Source: a bacterium
GTDB lineage: Bacteria; Babelota; Babeliae; Babelales; RVW-14
Reading direction: 5' to 3'
Length of the DNA: 16,992 nucleotides
NCBI GenBank assembly: GCA_023249935.1
Contig: JAHFBQ010000028.1
Coordinates: forward strand, 1-16,992
A program made the position numbers and the translations under genes. Positions within the stretch are counted from its first letter, which is position 1. Every line of letters starts with the position of its first letter. Under the pieces are notes generated by a model. It was not told the DNA's origin and did not search any database. It saw nothing but the letters and a program-made list of their open reading frames with translations. This document shows, piece by piece, positions 5,455 to 13,673 of the stretch.

Positions 5455-6861
5455 ATGGAACGCATGATAGAGCAGGCCGTGGTACAACTCTTTGTGCAAA
5501 CAGCAATGTTTGATTGGATTGAACCATACAAGCCGCCAACGCAGCTTAGTACATTTGGAACAGGATTTTTTATTGATGATGAAGGGCATCTGCTTACCAA
5601 TTTTCATGTGATAAGTGAAGCGGTTGCTGTTCAGGCGCAGGTACCGGCACTCGGGAAAGAGCGTTTTGATCTTAAGGTAATTGGCATTCATCCGGAGCGT
5701 GATATTGCTTTGCTTGGACTGACTAAAGAAGCAAAAGAGAGGTTTTTGGTTATTGTTAAAAATATTCCTTATGTTCCTCTTGGTAATTCAGACTATGTGA
5801 AGCGGGGTGAATCAATTATGGCACTTGGGTACCCTCTTGGGCAGGAGACACTAAAAATTACTCAAGGTGTTGTAAGTGGGTTTCAGGATCTTGATGGTGA
5901 GGTATTTTTACAAGTTACCGCAGCACTTAATCCGGGGAACTCCGGTGGGCCTTGTATCAATGAGATAGGTGAAGCTGTGGGTATCAGCACTTCAATTATT
6001 CCTGAAGCACAAAATATTGGATATGTTGTACCAATTGATGATGTTAAGGCAGTAGTGAAAGCGATGCACTCGCTTAATATAGTTCACAGACCCGTGCTTG
6101 GGTGTGATTATAATTACAGCTCTTCCGCAATGTTAAACTATTTTGGTAATCCCCCTCCAGGTGGTATTTATATCAATAAAGTGTATAAGAAAACTTCTTT
6201 TGATGAAGCTGGTATTTGTGCTGGCGATATGATCTATAAAATTAATCAACATGAACTAGATATTTACGGTGATACTAATGTGGCTTGGAGTGATGACAAA
6301 ATACACTTTACTGGTTTGTTACATAGGTTTGAGATAGGGCAAGAGATTGATATTTTGTACTATCGTCGTGGTAAGCGCATGGAAACCACTATTTCCTTCT
6401 GTATGCAGAATCCTTTACCAATTAGGTTTATGTTTCCAGAATTTGAAAAAATTGTGTACGAAATACTGGGTGGGCTAGTCATTATGCCATTGACTTTTAA
6501 TCATATAGGGGCTTTTGATGAGCGTTACAAAGATTTGAGCAAATATCTTTTACGTAACAATCAATATGAGGGACGCTTAGTGATCAGTAACATTTTTCAA
6601 AATTCCCCGGCGCAACAAGCGCGGGTCTTAGAAGTTGGAGACATATTGGAGTCTGTTAACGGTCATGTGGTGCGTACTGTGGAAGATTTTTGTAAGGCTG
6701 TTGAAGCTGACTCCACCTATTTAAGTATAAAAACAGAAGATGGGCGCTTATGTATTCTTGCGCTTGATGAGGTATTAAAAGAAGAGGATCGTTTGGTGCA
6801 GCAGTATCGCTACCAGTCAACTGAGTTGTACGTTCGGCTTGCCGCAGGGATGGTAAAATAA
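5455..6861 (+). CDS. HtrA/Deg-family serine protease paralogue without signal peptide
   Basis: A 468-residue trypsin-fold protease, clearly paralogous to the one at 2784. The triad is His51 (TNFHVI), Asp83 (PERDIALL) and Ser163 (NPGNSGGP). A PDZ-like domain follows at about 223-320 (GGIYINKVYKKTSFDEAG, GDMIYKINQHEL), then a second near 370-440 (LVISNIFQNSPAQQARVLE, GDILESVNGH). The tail LALDEVLKEED matches LPLQEVLKEEG of the sister protein. The N-terminus begins directly at the protease domain: its first residues align with residues about 40-60 of the sister (IEPYKPP versus FEPFRAP). There is no signal peptide, and upstream an in-frame TAA at 5425 closes the frame, so a hidden leader is not available. 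GAGAGGG sits 7 bases before ATG 5455. It is probably cytoplasmic and shares an operon with the HD-GYP gene one base downstream. Confidence 0.93.
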   Translation: MERMIEQAVVQLFVQTAMFDWIEPYKPPTQLSTFGTGFFIDDEGHLLTNFHVISEAVAVQAQVPALGKERFDLKVIGIHPERDIALLGLTKEAKERFLVIVKNIPYVPLGNSDYVKRGESIMALGYPLGQETLKITQGVVSGFQDLDGEVFLQVTAALNPGNSGGPCINEIGEAVGISTSIIPEAQNIGYVVPIDDVKAVVKAMHSLNIVHRPVLGCDYNYSSSAMLNYFGNPPPGGIYINKVYKKTSFDEAGICAGDMIYKINQHELDIYGDTNVAWSDDKIHFTGLLHRFEIGQEIDILYYRRGKRMETTISFCMQNPLPIRFMFPEFEKIVYEILGGLVIMPLTFNHIGAFDERYKDLSKYLLRNNQYEGRLVISNIFQNSPAQQARVLEVGDILESVNGHVVRTVEDFCKAVEADSTYLSIKTEDGRLCILALDEVLKEEDRLVQQYRYQSTELYVRLAAGMVK

Positions 6862-6862
6862 T

Positions 6863-7816
6863 ATGTATGCCAATGATACAATGATGCGTGCTCTGGCGGT
6901 GCAAGATGATGTGATGGTGCTTGTACAAGAAATATTGAATGGTATGGTTGGCAGCAAAATTGAAGTTGTGGCTGTCTATTGGCATTTTGCGCAGCAGGTG
7001 TTTTTCGCTCAAGATCAAAAGATTAACCAAAATTTGCGTGATGCTGTTATTACTGCTGTCATGCGAGGTGATCTAGCATTTAATGAACAAGAACCTATTA
7101 TGGTTCCAACGCGTTCCCTTGTAGCCTTTGGATCGCGGCGTGGGACTATCGGTTTTTTGATTAAAAATATTGAAGAACTAGATGAGATATTGTTGATTGG
7201 ACAATATCAGCTCTTAGCCATTGCACTTGCTTGGGGCGAATTATTGTTTCTACAGAAGCGGCATAAACTTGAAGCGATTAATGCAACGCTTGGTGTACTG
7301 GACTTGCTTGATACCTACACACTGAGTCATTCAAAAAATGTAGCGAACTATGCATTGCTTTTTGCTGAAGAACTTCACTGTACGCCGCGAGAGACAGAGA
7401 CTATTTACTATGGTGCTATGTTTCATGACTTAGGTAAGATTGGTATTCCCCCTGCATTGCTGCGTAAAGATGGTGATTTGACTTCGGAAGAGCTTGATAT
7501 CATGCACGGCCATTGTGCAAAGGGCGTGGCGATGTTGCAGCATTATAGTGATTTTCAAGATATTCTACCCATTGTAAAGCATCACCATGAGCGCTTTGAT
7601 GGTGGCGGTTATCCTATGGGATTGCATGGAGAGCAGATTCCGTTTGGAGCTCGCATCATTAGCATTATTGATGCATATGATGCGTTGACCAATAATCGTA
7701 GTTATCGCAATGCTCAGGCAAAAAAACAGGCAATCGTATGGATCAAGAAAAATGCCTCAACGCTCTTTGACCCAGCGCTTGTTGAAGTCTTTGTACGGGT
7801 AGCAAGTAATTTTTAA
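6863..7816 (+). CDS. HD-GYP domain protein, probable cyclic-dinucleotide phosphodiesterase with GAF-like N-terminus
   Basis: A 317-residue protein. Residues about 20-135 look like a GAF-type sensory domain (weak call), followed by a helix and a complete HD-GYP domain. Visible metal-site and signature residues are His156 (LSHSKN), His188-Asp189 (FHDLGKIGIP), His215 and His217 (MHGHCAKG), HHHE at 240-243, DGGGYP ending at 251 (GYP 249-251) and Asp270 (IIDAYDAL). HD-GYP proteins hydrolyse cyclic-di-GMP or related dinucleotides in the cytoplasm, and the retained residues suggest an active enzyme. It starts one base after the stop of the Deg protease, with GGGATGG upstream, so the two are co-transcribed and probably coupled. 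Its end overlaps gatB on the other strand in TTAA. No diguanylate cyclase is present in the window. Confidence 0.9.
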   Translation: MYANDTMMRALAVQDDVMVLVQEILNGMVGSKIEVVAVYWHFAQQVFFAQDQKINQNLRDAVITAVMRGDLAFNEQEPIMVPTRSLVAFGSRRGTIGFLIKNIEELDEILLIGQYQLLAIALAWGELLFLQKRHKLEAINATLGVLDLLDTYTLSHSKNVANYALLFAEELHCTPRETETIYYGAMFHDLGKIGIPPALLRKDGDLTSEELDIMHGHCAKGVAMLQHYSDFQDILPIVKHHHERFDGGGYPMGLHGEQIPFGARIISIIDAYDALTNNRSYRNAQAKKQAIVWIKKNASTLFDPALVEVFVRVASNF

Positions 7817-9276
7817 GCAAGGTGTTTGCGCAAGAGGTCATTAACCGTTTGCGGATTTCCCTTACCTTTAGTCTCTTTCATGACTTGGCCAACAAAGAAT
7901 GGGAAGACGCGATCGTTACCAGTTTTAAATTTTGCCACATTATCAGGATTGGCGGTAATAACTTTGAGTACGATAGCTTCGATTTCTTCGACTGAATCAA
8001 TCTGTTCAAGCCCTTTTTCTTTGATGATGCTCAATGGGGACTTGCCATGCTCGGCCATCTCAATAAAAATCTCTTGAGAGACTTTGTTATTAATCACGCC
8101 CTTATCCAAGGCGCCGATGAGCTCAGCTACAAGGGCTGGGGTAATTTTTGATTCAGAGATGGTCAATTTATGTTCTTTCAAGAACCCAAGTATCTCGCGG
8201 CTGATCAGGTTGTTGGCAAGTTTTGGATTTTTGGACAACTTGACGGTTTCTTCAAAGAAGGCTGCAATTGCTTGATCTTCAATCAAAACACCTGCGTCAT
8301 AGAGTGAAACGCTATACTGTGTATGAAAGCGTGCAGCCTTAGCGTCTGGTAATTCTGGTAGGTTACTTTTTATTTTCTCAATCCAAGCATTATCGATAAC
8401 GACTGCAGGCAGGTCAGGATCGGTAAAATACCGATAATCCTGAGCTTCTTCTTTGGATCGCATAAAATAAGTCTGGTTCTTTTTGCTATCCCAGAGGCGA
8501 GTTTCTTGTCTAATGCGTTCGCCTGTTTCAAGCATAGTTACTTGGCGTTCAATTTCGTACTCGATGGCTTGTGCGATGAATTTGAAAGAATTGATATTCT
8601 TTAATTCAACACGGGTGCCGTAGGCGGTAGTGCCTTTTTTACGCATCGAAATATTGGTATCGGCGCGAAATGAGCCTTCTTCCATATTGCCATCGCTGAT
8701 GCCGAGAGAGACTACGATTGCATGTAACTTCATCAAATAATCGCGCGTCTCTTGTGCTGTTGTCAAATCTGGATGACTAACTATTTCTAAAAGTGGTGTG
8801 CCTGTGCGATTAAGGTCAACATAGCTTTCGCCATTAGCGCCATGTGTGTTTTTACCTGCATCTTCTTCGATGTGAATGCGGATGAGGCGAATCTTTTTAT
8901 CGTTACCGGCAGCATCCTTGATCATGATATGGCCATCAATGCAGATGGGATTTTCATCTTGCGTAATTTGGTAATTTTTAGGCAAATCTGGGTAGGTGTA
9001 GTGTTTGCGAGCAAAATAGTTCAGCTGATTAATTTTGCTGTTGGTTGCAAGTCCAGCCATTATACCAGAGTCGACTACTTTTTTATTAAGCACTGGCAGG
9101 GTTCCTGGGTAGCCAGCACAGATAGGGCAAATATTAGTGTTTGGCGTGTTGCCAAATTGGTTTGGACATGAGCAAAATATTTTTGAATTGGTATTGAGTT
9201 GAACATGGACCTCCATACCAATGACTGCTTCATATTCTGGATAGCGTTCTAATGCAGATTTAGGAGCTGATGACAT
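7813..9276 (-). CDS. gatB: Asp/Glu-tRNA amidotransferase subunit B
   Basis: A 487-residue GatB, the tRNA-binding subunit of GatCAB. That enzyme converts Glu-tRNA(Gln) and/or Asp-tRNA(Asn) to the correct amide forms. The N-terminal hallmark YEAVIGMEVHVQL (15-27) is present. So are the cysteines of the zinc-binding region (C35, C37, C50, C53), the YFARKHYTYPDLPKNYQI segment, and the C-terminal YqeY-like tRNA-binding region after about residue 340. Length is normal for the family (about 475-500). ATG 9276 is preceded by AAAGGA with an 8-base gap. It lies 23 bases after rng in the same direction, so it is likely read from the rng promoter. gatA and gatC are not in the window. The gene ends in TAA sharing TTAA with the convergent HD-GYP gene, and no terminator is visible there. 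Confidence 0.97.
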   Translation of the reverse strand: MSSAPKSALERYPEYEAVIGMEVHVQLNTNSKIFCSCPNQFGNTPNTNICPICAGYPGTLPVLNKKVVDSGIMAGLATNSKINQLNYFARKHYTYPDLPKNYQITQDENPICIDGHIMIKDAAGNDKKIRLIRIHIEEDAGKNTHGANGESYVDLNRTGTPLLEIVSHPDLTTAQETRDYLMKLHAIVVSLGISDGNMEEGSFRADTNISMRKKGTTAYGTRVELKNINSFKFIAQAIEYEIERQVTMLETGERIRQETRLWDSKKNQTYFMRSKEEAQDYRYFTDPDLPAVVIDNAWIEKIKSNLPELPDAKAARFHTQYSVSLYDAGVLIEDQAIAAFFEETVKLSKNPKLANNLISREILGFLKEHKLTISESKITPALVAELIGALDKGVINNKVSQEIFIEMAEHGKSPLSIIKEKGLEQIDSVEEIEAIVLKVITANPDNVAKFKTGNDRVFPFFVGQVMKETKGKGNPQTVNDLLRKHLA

Positions 9277-9299
9277 ACCATTATCCTTTTGACATAACG

Positions 9300-10817
9300 T
9301 TACTGGGAAACGCCGACGCTAGATTGCGCATCTTCGTATAGTTCATTGCTCTCCAAGATAATCTTGCAACTAAGATCTTTTTCGAGTTGTAAGATTGATC
9401 TGTATTCTTGATGAATCAAATAATCAAATACTCGGTGAGCAGTTGTTAAAACAATGGAACCTTTAAGATTGAGGCGAATAATTTCCTCTTTGCTCTTCTT
9501 AAGAATGCTGAAAGCATTGGATGATATTGACTTAACAAAGCCATTGCCTGCGCAATGTGTACAAACATTTGTAAGCTGCTGTGTTAAGGTCTTTCCAGAA
9601 CGTTTTCGCGTCATCTGTACAATGCCAAATTCAGAAACCTTGAGTGCGACTGACTGAAATTTATCACGTTCCTTGAGGGTTTTTTCTAGAAATCTGGAAA
9701 GCTTTTGTCGGTTGCTGCCACTGTGCATATCAATGAAATCGATAACGATGAGGCCGCCAATATTTCTCAAACGCAGCTGGGTAACGATTTCATCTGCAGC
9801 TTCAAGATTTGTTTTAAGGATGGTTTCTTCTAGGCTGCCACTACCAGTAAATTTTCCGGTATTTACGTCGATAACGGTCATTGCTTCGGTTGTTTCGATA
9901 ATGACCGATCCGCCAGACTTAAGGGAAACTTTTTTCTGTAAGGCCTTATCGATTTGCTGATCAATATCAAAACGATCGAAAAGTGATGGTGGCCCTTGAT
10001 AAAAACGGATCTTATTGGTGAATTCTGGCGTTAAATTTTTGACAAACTTGTAGACGCCCTCTTGTTCCTCTTTGTTGTCAATAACGACCATTTCTACATC
10101 TTCATCGAGATGATCACGCATAGCGCGCAAAGAGAGCGGTAAATCGGTATAAATTTTTTCGCATGATGCGGCTTTTACATATTTTTTTAAGATAGCCTTC
10201 CATGTTGATACAAGGAATGCAATATCCTTTTGCAGGTCAGAGGCGCTGCGATTTTCCGCTGTTGTGCGGACGATAGCTCCCATGCCCTTAGGTAAGTACA
10301 GTGTTAGCACCTCTTTGAGACGGTTGCGCTCTTCTCGGGACTCAATTTTTTTTGAAACGCCGATCTGGGGGATGTTTGGCATGAGGACGACGAATTTGCC
10401 AGGGATCGTGAAACAAGTAGTGAGTTTAGCGCCTTTTTCACTGATTGGTTCTTTGATGACCTGGACAAGAACATCGCTGCCTTCTGTAAAAATTTTACTG
10501 ATGTCTATCGAGCTTTTAATTTCTTTTAAAGAAAATTCGTCTTTGTTGTCGTCGGTATCTTGCAAGTGCTCAAATACCTTTTCTGTCGCGAGTGCCCGAT
10601 CGATTTCAGTTATATGTAAAAAGCCAGCTTTGTTTTGGCCAATATCGACAAAAGCTGTTTGAATACCAGGAAGAACCTTTGAGACTTTGCCTTTAAAGTA
10701 GCATCGTTCAAGATCTTCTTTGCTTCCAGTATCATAATAGATATCTTGAAGCTTATCATTTGAAAGGACGGCGACTCGTGTTTGCCACGCTTCGCGATTA
10801 ATTAGAATTTTTTTCAC
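9300..10817 (-). CDS. rng: Ribonuclease G/E family endoribonuclease
   Basis: A 505-residue RNase E/G catalytic protein that processes rRNA ends and decays mRNA in the cytoplasm. The N-terminus (MKKILINREAWQTRVAV) and an S1-type RNA-binding region at about 35-125 (GKVSKVLPGIQTAFVDIG) are typical. The two catalytic magnesium-binding aspartates are Asp317 (MTVIDVNTG) and Asp360 (LIVIDFIDM). The zinc-link cysteines are C419 and C422 (VCTHCAGNGF). It lacks the long scaffold tail of E. coli RNase E, so it is RNase G in size. The start is GTG at 10817 with GAGG 7 bases upstream. gatB follows 23 bases downstream. A TATAAT promoter candidate and an 8-bp inverted repeat lie in the leader. Confidence 0.95.
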   Translation of the reverse strand: MKKILINREAWQTRVAVLSNDKLQDIYYDTGSKEDLERCYFKGKVSKVLPGIQTAFVDIGQNKAGFLHITEIDRALATEKVFEHLQDTDDNKDEFSLKEIKSSIDISKIFTEGSDVLVQVIKEPISEKGAKLTTCFTIPGKFVVLMPNIPQIGVSKKIESREERNRLKEVLTLYLPKGMGAIVRTTAENRSASDLQKDIAFLVSTWKAILKKYVKAASCEKIYTDLPLSLRAMRDHLDEDVEMVVIDNKEEQEGVYKFVKNLTPEFTNKIRFYQGPPSLFDRFDIDQQIDKALQKKVSLKSGGSVIIETTEAMTVIDVNTGKFTGSGSLEETILKTNLEAADEIVTQLRLRNIGGLIVIDFIDMHSGSNRQKLSRFLEKTLKERDKFQSVALKVSEFGIVQMTRKRSGKTLTQQLTNVCTHCAGNGFVKSISSNAFSILKKSKEEIIRLNLKGSIVLTTAHRVFDYLIHQEYRSILQLEKDLSCKIILESNELYEDAQSSVGVSQ

Positions 10818-10832
10818 GCTGTTGCCTCGTTC

Positions 10833-10872
10833 GAATGCTTAAAATGATCTTTACCCCCTTAAAAAAGCATTC
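10833..10872 (-). promoter_or_regulatory. Inverted repeat in the rng leader
   Basis: GAATGCTT (10833-10840) and AAGCATTC (10865-10872) are exact complements separated by 24 bases. In the minus-strand rng transcript this would be a leader hairpin ending 4 bases before the GAGG ribosome site. RNase E genes are known to autoregulate through leader structures in E. coli; a similar role here is a guess. Confidence 0.3.
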
Positions 10873-10901
10873 AGAGTAAAGAATTTTCCGAATACCGCAC
10901 C

Positions 10902-10907
10902 ATTATA
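10902..10907 (-). promoter_or_regulatory. Candidate -10 element for the rng-gatB operon
   Basis: On the minus strand a perfect TATAAT lies at 10907-10902, which predicts a start near 10895 and a leader of about 78 bases before the GTG at 10817. The matching -35 (TACTCA at 17 bases) is poor. It sits in the divergent gap shared with the OmpA-type lipoprotein gene. For that gene I see no convincing plus-strand promoter. Confidence 0.4.
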
Positions 10908-11019
10908 GTCAAACTTAAAAATAATGAGTAGGAAATTTAAAGAAATTGTGATACCGTTAGCCACGACAATGTGAAAGATTAGGGAAAAGATCTCACAAAT
11001 AGTCTACAAAGGAGAATTT

Positions 11020-11712
11020 ATGAACAAATTATGTGGCCTTTCGTTACTACTAGCACTTTTCGTAGCTGGTTGCGGCAAGAAAAAAGGCGAAGTGAAAAAA
11101 ATTGATTCGAAAAAGATCGCTGCGCTTGATAAAAATCTTCCAGTTTTTACTTCCGATAAGGAAGAGCTTGTTGATAATGATTCAATGAATGAATTTGCTT
11201 TTATTGATGATGAAGATCTTGCTGGTGATAGCAATCTTGTTGTTTCTGCGGAAGGGATTGAAAAATCTTCGAAGAGCAAGGTAAAGGCACTTGCTTCGGC
11301 TGCCTCAGGAAGCAATGAGCTTTTAGCAACAGCTGACGAAGCTGTTCTAGACAGTGAATTGGGTTTCAAGCGTGTTCAATTTAACTTCAATGAAAATCGT
11401 ATTCGCAAAGATCAATTACAAGTAGTTGCGGCCGACGTAGAAGCAGCTAAAAAAGCTGTAGAACAAGGCAAGACTGTAGTTGTTAAGGGTCATACCTGTC
11501 AAATAGGGGCTGCTGCTTATAACATGGCGCTTTCTCAAAACCGCGCTGAAGCTGTAAAACAACAAATGGTTCAGGCTGGTGTTAGCTCAGACCTAGTAAA
11601 GACTGTTGGTTATGGCTACGAGCAACCGCTTGTTTGGTCGGATGCAACGGAACGTGAAGCAAGAATTCAGGAACTTTCAGCAAATCGCCGTGCGGAAGTT
11701 ACCGTCGATTAA
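11020..11712 (+). CDS. OmpA/Pal-type lipoprotein with an altered peptidoglycan-binding motif
   Basis: A 230-residue lipoprotein. The signal peptide ends in lipobox V15-A16-G17-C18, followed by a Lys-rich patch and an acidic, low-complexity linker to about residue 112. The OmpA-C/Pal domain spans about 115-230: FNFNENRIRKDQL, then GHTC-QIG (157-163), YNMALSQNRAEAV (167-179) and a C-terminal NRRAEVTV. In this family an Asp in GHxD and an Arg 15 residues later hold the peptidoglycan diaminopimelate. Here the Arg is present (Arg175) but the Asp is replaced by Cys160, so binding may be altered. It should sit in the outer membrane facing the periplasm. AAAGGAG precedes ATG 11020 by 5 bases, and a strong terminator follows the gene, so it is monocistronic. 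Confidence 0.92.
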   Translation: MNKLCGLSLLLALFVAGCGKKKGEVKKIDSKKIAALDKNLPVFTSDKEELVDNDSMNEFAFIDDEDLAGDSNLVVSAEGIEKSSKSKVKALASAASGSNELLATADEAVLDSELGFKRVQFNFNENRIRKDQLQVVAADVEAAKKAVEQGKTVVVKGHTCQIGAAAYNMALSQNRAEAVKQQMVQAGVSSDLVKTVGYGYEQPLVWSDATEREARIQELSANRRAEVTVD

Positions 11713-11736
11713 GTGGTACTTATTCCTGATATAATG

Positions 11737-11765
11737 AAAAGGCCGGGCAAACGCCCGGCCTTTTT
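11737..11765 (+). terminator. Strong intrinsic terminator after the OmpA/Pal gene
   Basis: A perfect GC-rich stem, GGCCGGGC (11741-11748) with GCCCGGCC (11753-11760), and tetraloop AAAC. Four A residues precede it and five T residues follow (11761-11765). It ends the lipoprotein transcript and insulates the pilus/secretion cluster. Confidence 0.96.
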
Positions 11766-11862
11766 CCTTTGTACTATTGATGCGTCAGATGACGTTTGTT
11801 ACACTTGGCGATTGTAGCCGGTTATTTGCTGGGTAGGTCTGTACGATACAAGGAGCTGATGC

Positions 11863-13599
11863 ATGCTTAAGAAAAAGCTTGGTGATATTCTTATTGATCT
11901 CAATATCGTCACTCCTGAACAGCTTCAAGATGTTCTCAGGGAGCAAAAGGCATCAGGCAAGGTTCTGGGGCAATTGTTGCTTGAACGAGGATTGGTATCG
12001 AAATTGGATCTTGCACGTACGCTTGCTCAACAAGTAGGGTTACCTTTTATTGAAGCAATTACGGAGCAGATGGCCAATGTTGAATTACTTGCTAAAGTAC
12101 CACTCAAATTTTTACGGCAACATCTCATTATTCCAATTATATTCAATGGTCGAAAAACGATAGTAAGTGCTAATCCGCGCGATTTACAGCCGCTGGACGA
12201 CCTGGCTATTCTTATGGCAGGAGATGTTGACTATGCCGTTTCTACTGACACCGTAGTGAGTGAGGCTATCAATAAATATTATCCGCTTGAAACGGGTAAG
12301 GAAATGATGGATGAGCTTCAGGAAGAAGGTGAAAATTCTTTTGATTTCGATGCTGAAGGCATAGAAGAAAAAGATATCATGGAGATGGCTAATGATGCTC
12401 CAATCGTTAAACTTGTTAATCATATTATTTTCCAAGCGGTTAAAGAGGTTGCTTCTGATATTCATATTGAGCCGTTCGAAAAAGAATTGCGAGTGCGTTA
12501 TCGAATCGATGGCAATCTGTATCAACGTATGGTTCCACCTAAGCGCTATCAAGGTGCAATAGTTTCGCGTATCAAAATTATGTCCAATCTCAATATCGCT
12601 GAAAAGCGTGCACCTCAGGGCGGGCGTATACAACTTAAGGTTGCCGATAAGCCAATTGATCTTCGTGTGTCGGTGTTGCCTTGTAATTTTGGTGAACGTG
12701 TTGTGATGCGTCTGCTTGATAAAAGTAAAACCGCTAAAGATCTTGATCAGTTTGGATTCAGTGGGCGAGATTTGTCGATTATTGATAAGTCAATTCATCG
12801 TCCCAATGGTATTATTTTGGTAAGTGGTCCAACCGGTTCAGGTAAGACATCTACGCTGTATGCGATTCTTACCAAGCTTAATGAACCAGATGTGAACATC
12901 ATCACCGTAGAAGATCCGGTGGAATATACAATCAGTGGTATTAGTCAGGTGCAAGTTAATGTGAAAGCAGGGTTGACGTTTGCGGCAGCGCTGCGTGAAA
13001 TCTTGCGGCAGGATCCGGATATCTGTCTTATCGGTGAAATTCGAGATGGAGAAACGGCGCAAATTGCTACGCAAGCTGCCTTAACGGGACACTTGGTACT
13101 TAGTACAATTCACACGAACAGTGCTCCGGCAACAATAACTCGATTAATTGATATGGGTGTTGAGCCGTTCTTAATAGCCTCATCACTCGCATGTGTTATT
13201 TCACAGCGTTTAGTAAGAAAGCTGTGTCTAGCGTGTCGCCAACCCGAAACTCCAGCAGTAGAGCTTCTTAAGCGCATTGATATGACGGTAGAAGAAGCAA
13301 AATCGGTCACTTTCTATAAAGCTGTTGGTTGTGATGAATGTCTTAAAACTGGCTATCGTGGTCGATTACCAATATTTGAAATTATGGAAGTTAATGACAT
13401 TCTTGCCAGGCTTATAGTGCAGCGTGTTGATGCTACTGTTATTAAAGCACAGGCGTTGAAAGATGGTATGACACAGTTGATTGCAGATGGTCTTCGTAAT
13501 GCCAAAATGGGATTAACTACGCTCGAGGAAGTGTTATCGGTTGCTGTTGTAGAAGAAGAAGCAGCGCCATCGGTAACGCCAATCAAGGTGGTATCATGA
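11863..13599 (+). CDS. GspE/PilB-family assembly ATPase
   Basis: A 578-residue hexameric secretion ATPase that powers type IV pilus extension or type II secretion from the cytoplasmic face. The N-terminal MshEN/GspE-N region (about 1-140) starts LGDILIDLNIVTPEQL. The ATPase core has Walker A GPTGSGKT (322-329), an Asp box ITVEDPVEY with E350/D351, Walker B LIGEIRD with Glu392, and a His box HLVLSTIHTN. A zinc tetracysteine motif typical of GspE/PilB is present (C455, C458, C490, C493); PilT retraction ATPases lack it. ATG 11863 has AGGAG 7 bases upstream. It heads a four-gene cluster with PilO-, PilP- and PilQ-like genes, which favours a PilB role; GspE naming would also fit. Confidence 0.95.
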   Translation: MLKKKLGDILIDLNIVTPEQLQDVLREQKASGKVLGQLLLERGLVSKLDLARTLAQQVGLPFIEAITEQMANVELLAKVPLKFLRQHLIIPIIFNGRKTIVSANPRDLQPLDDLAILMAGDVDYAVSTDTVVSEAINKYYPLETGKEMMDELQEEGENSFDFDAEGIEEKDIMEMANDAPIVKLVNHIIFQAVKEVASDIHIEPFEKELRVRYRIDGNLYQRMVPPKRYQGAIVSRIKIMSNLNIAEKRAPQGGRIQLKVADKPIDLRVSVLPCNFGERVVMRLLDKSKTAKDLDQFGFSGRDLSIIDKSIHRPNGIILVSGPTGSGKTSTLYAILTKLNEPDVNIITVEDPVEYTISGISQVQVNVKAGLTFAAALREILRQDPDICLIGEIRDGETAQIATQAALTGHLVLSTIHTNSAPATITRLIDMGVEPFLIASSLACVISQRLVRKLCLACRQPETPAVELLKRIDMTVEEAKSVTFYKAVGCDECLKTGYRGRLPIFEIMEVNDILARLIVQRVDATVIKAQALKDGMTQLIADGLRNAKMGLTTLEEVLSVAVVEEEAAPSVTPIKVVS

Positions 13600-13623
13600 A
13601 TTTGCCTGTATAATCAAAAATCT

Positions 13624-13653
13624 TTGCAGTTTCTTACCTTACCTCCGTATCAT
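13624..13653 (+). promoter_or_regulatory. Weak promoter candidate before the PilO-like gene
   Basis: TTGCAG (13624-13629), an 18-base spacer and TATCAT (13648-13653) precede the PilO-like start at 13674. The ATPase stop is 74 bases upstream, so the three downstream genes could have their own promoter or simply be read through from the ATPase gene. Low confidence. Confidence 0.2.
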
Positions 13654-13673
13654 GTGCAAAACGGAGAGAAGCT

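Noticed and set aside
7826..10662. Long plus-strand frames opposite gatB and rng
   Set aside because: They lie antisense to strongly recognised genes, lack ribosome sites and show no protein family features.
11781..11796. Near-palindrome around CGTCAGATGACG as an operator for the secretion ATPase
   Set aside because: Arms are only five bases and no convincing promoter lies beside it, so it is probably chance.
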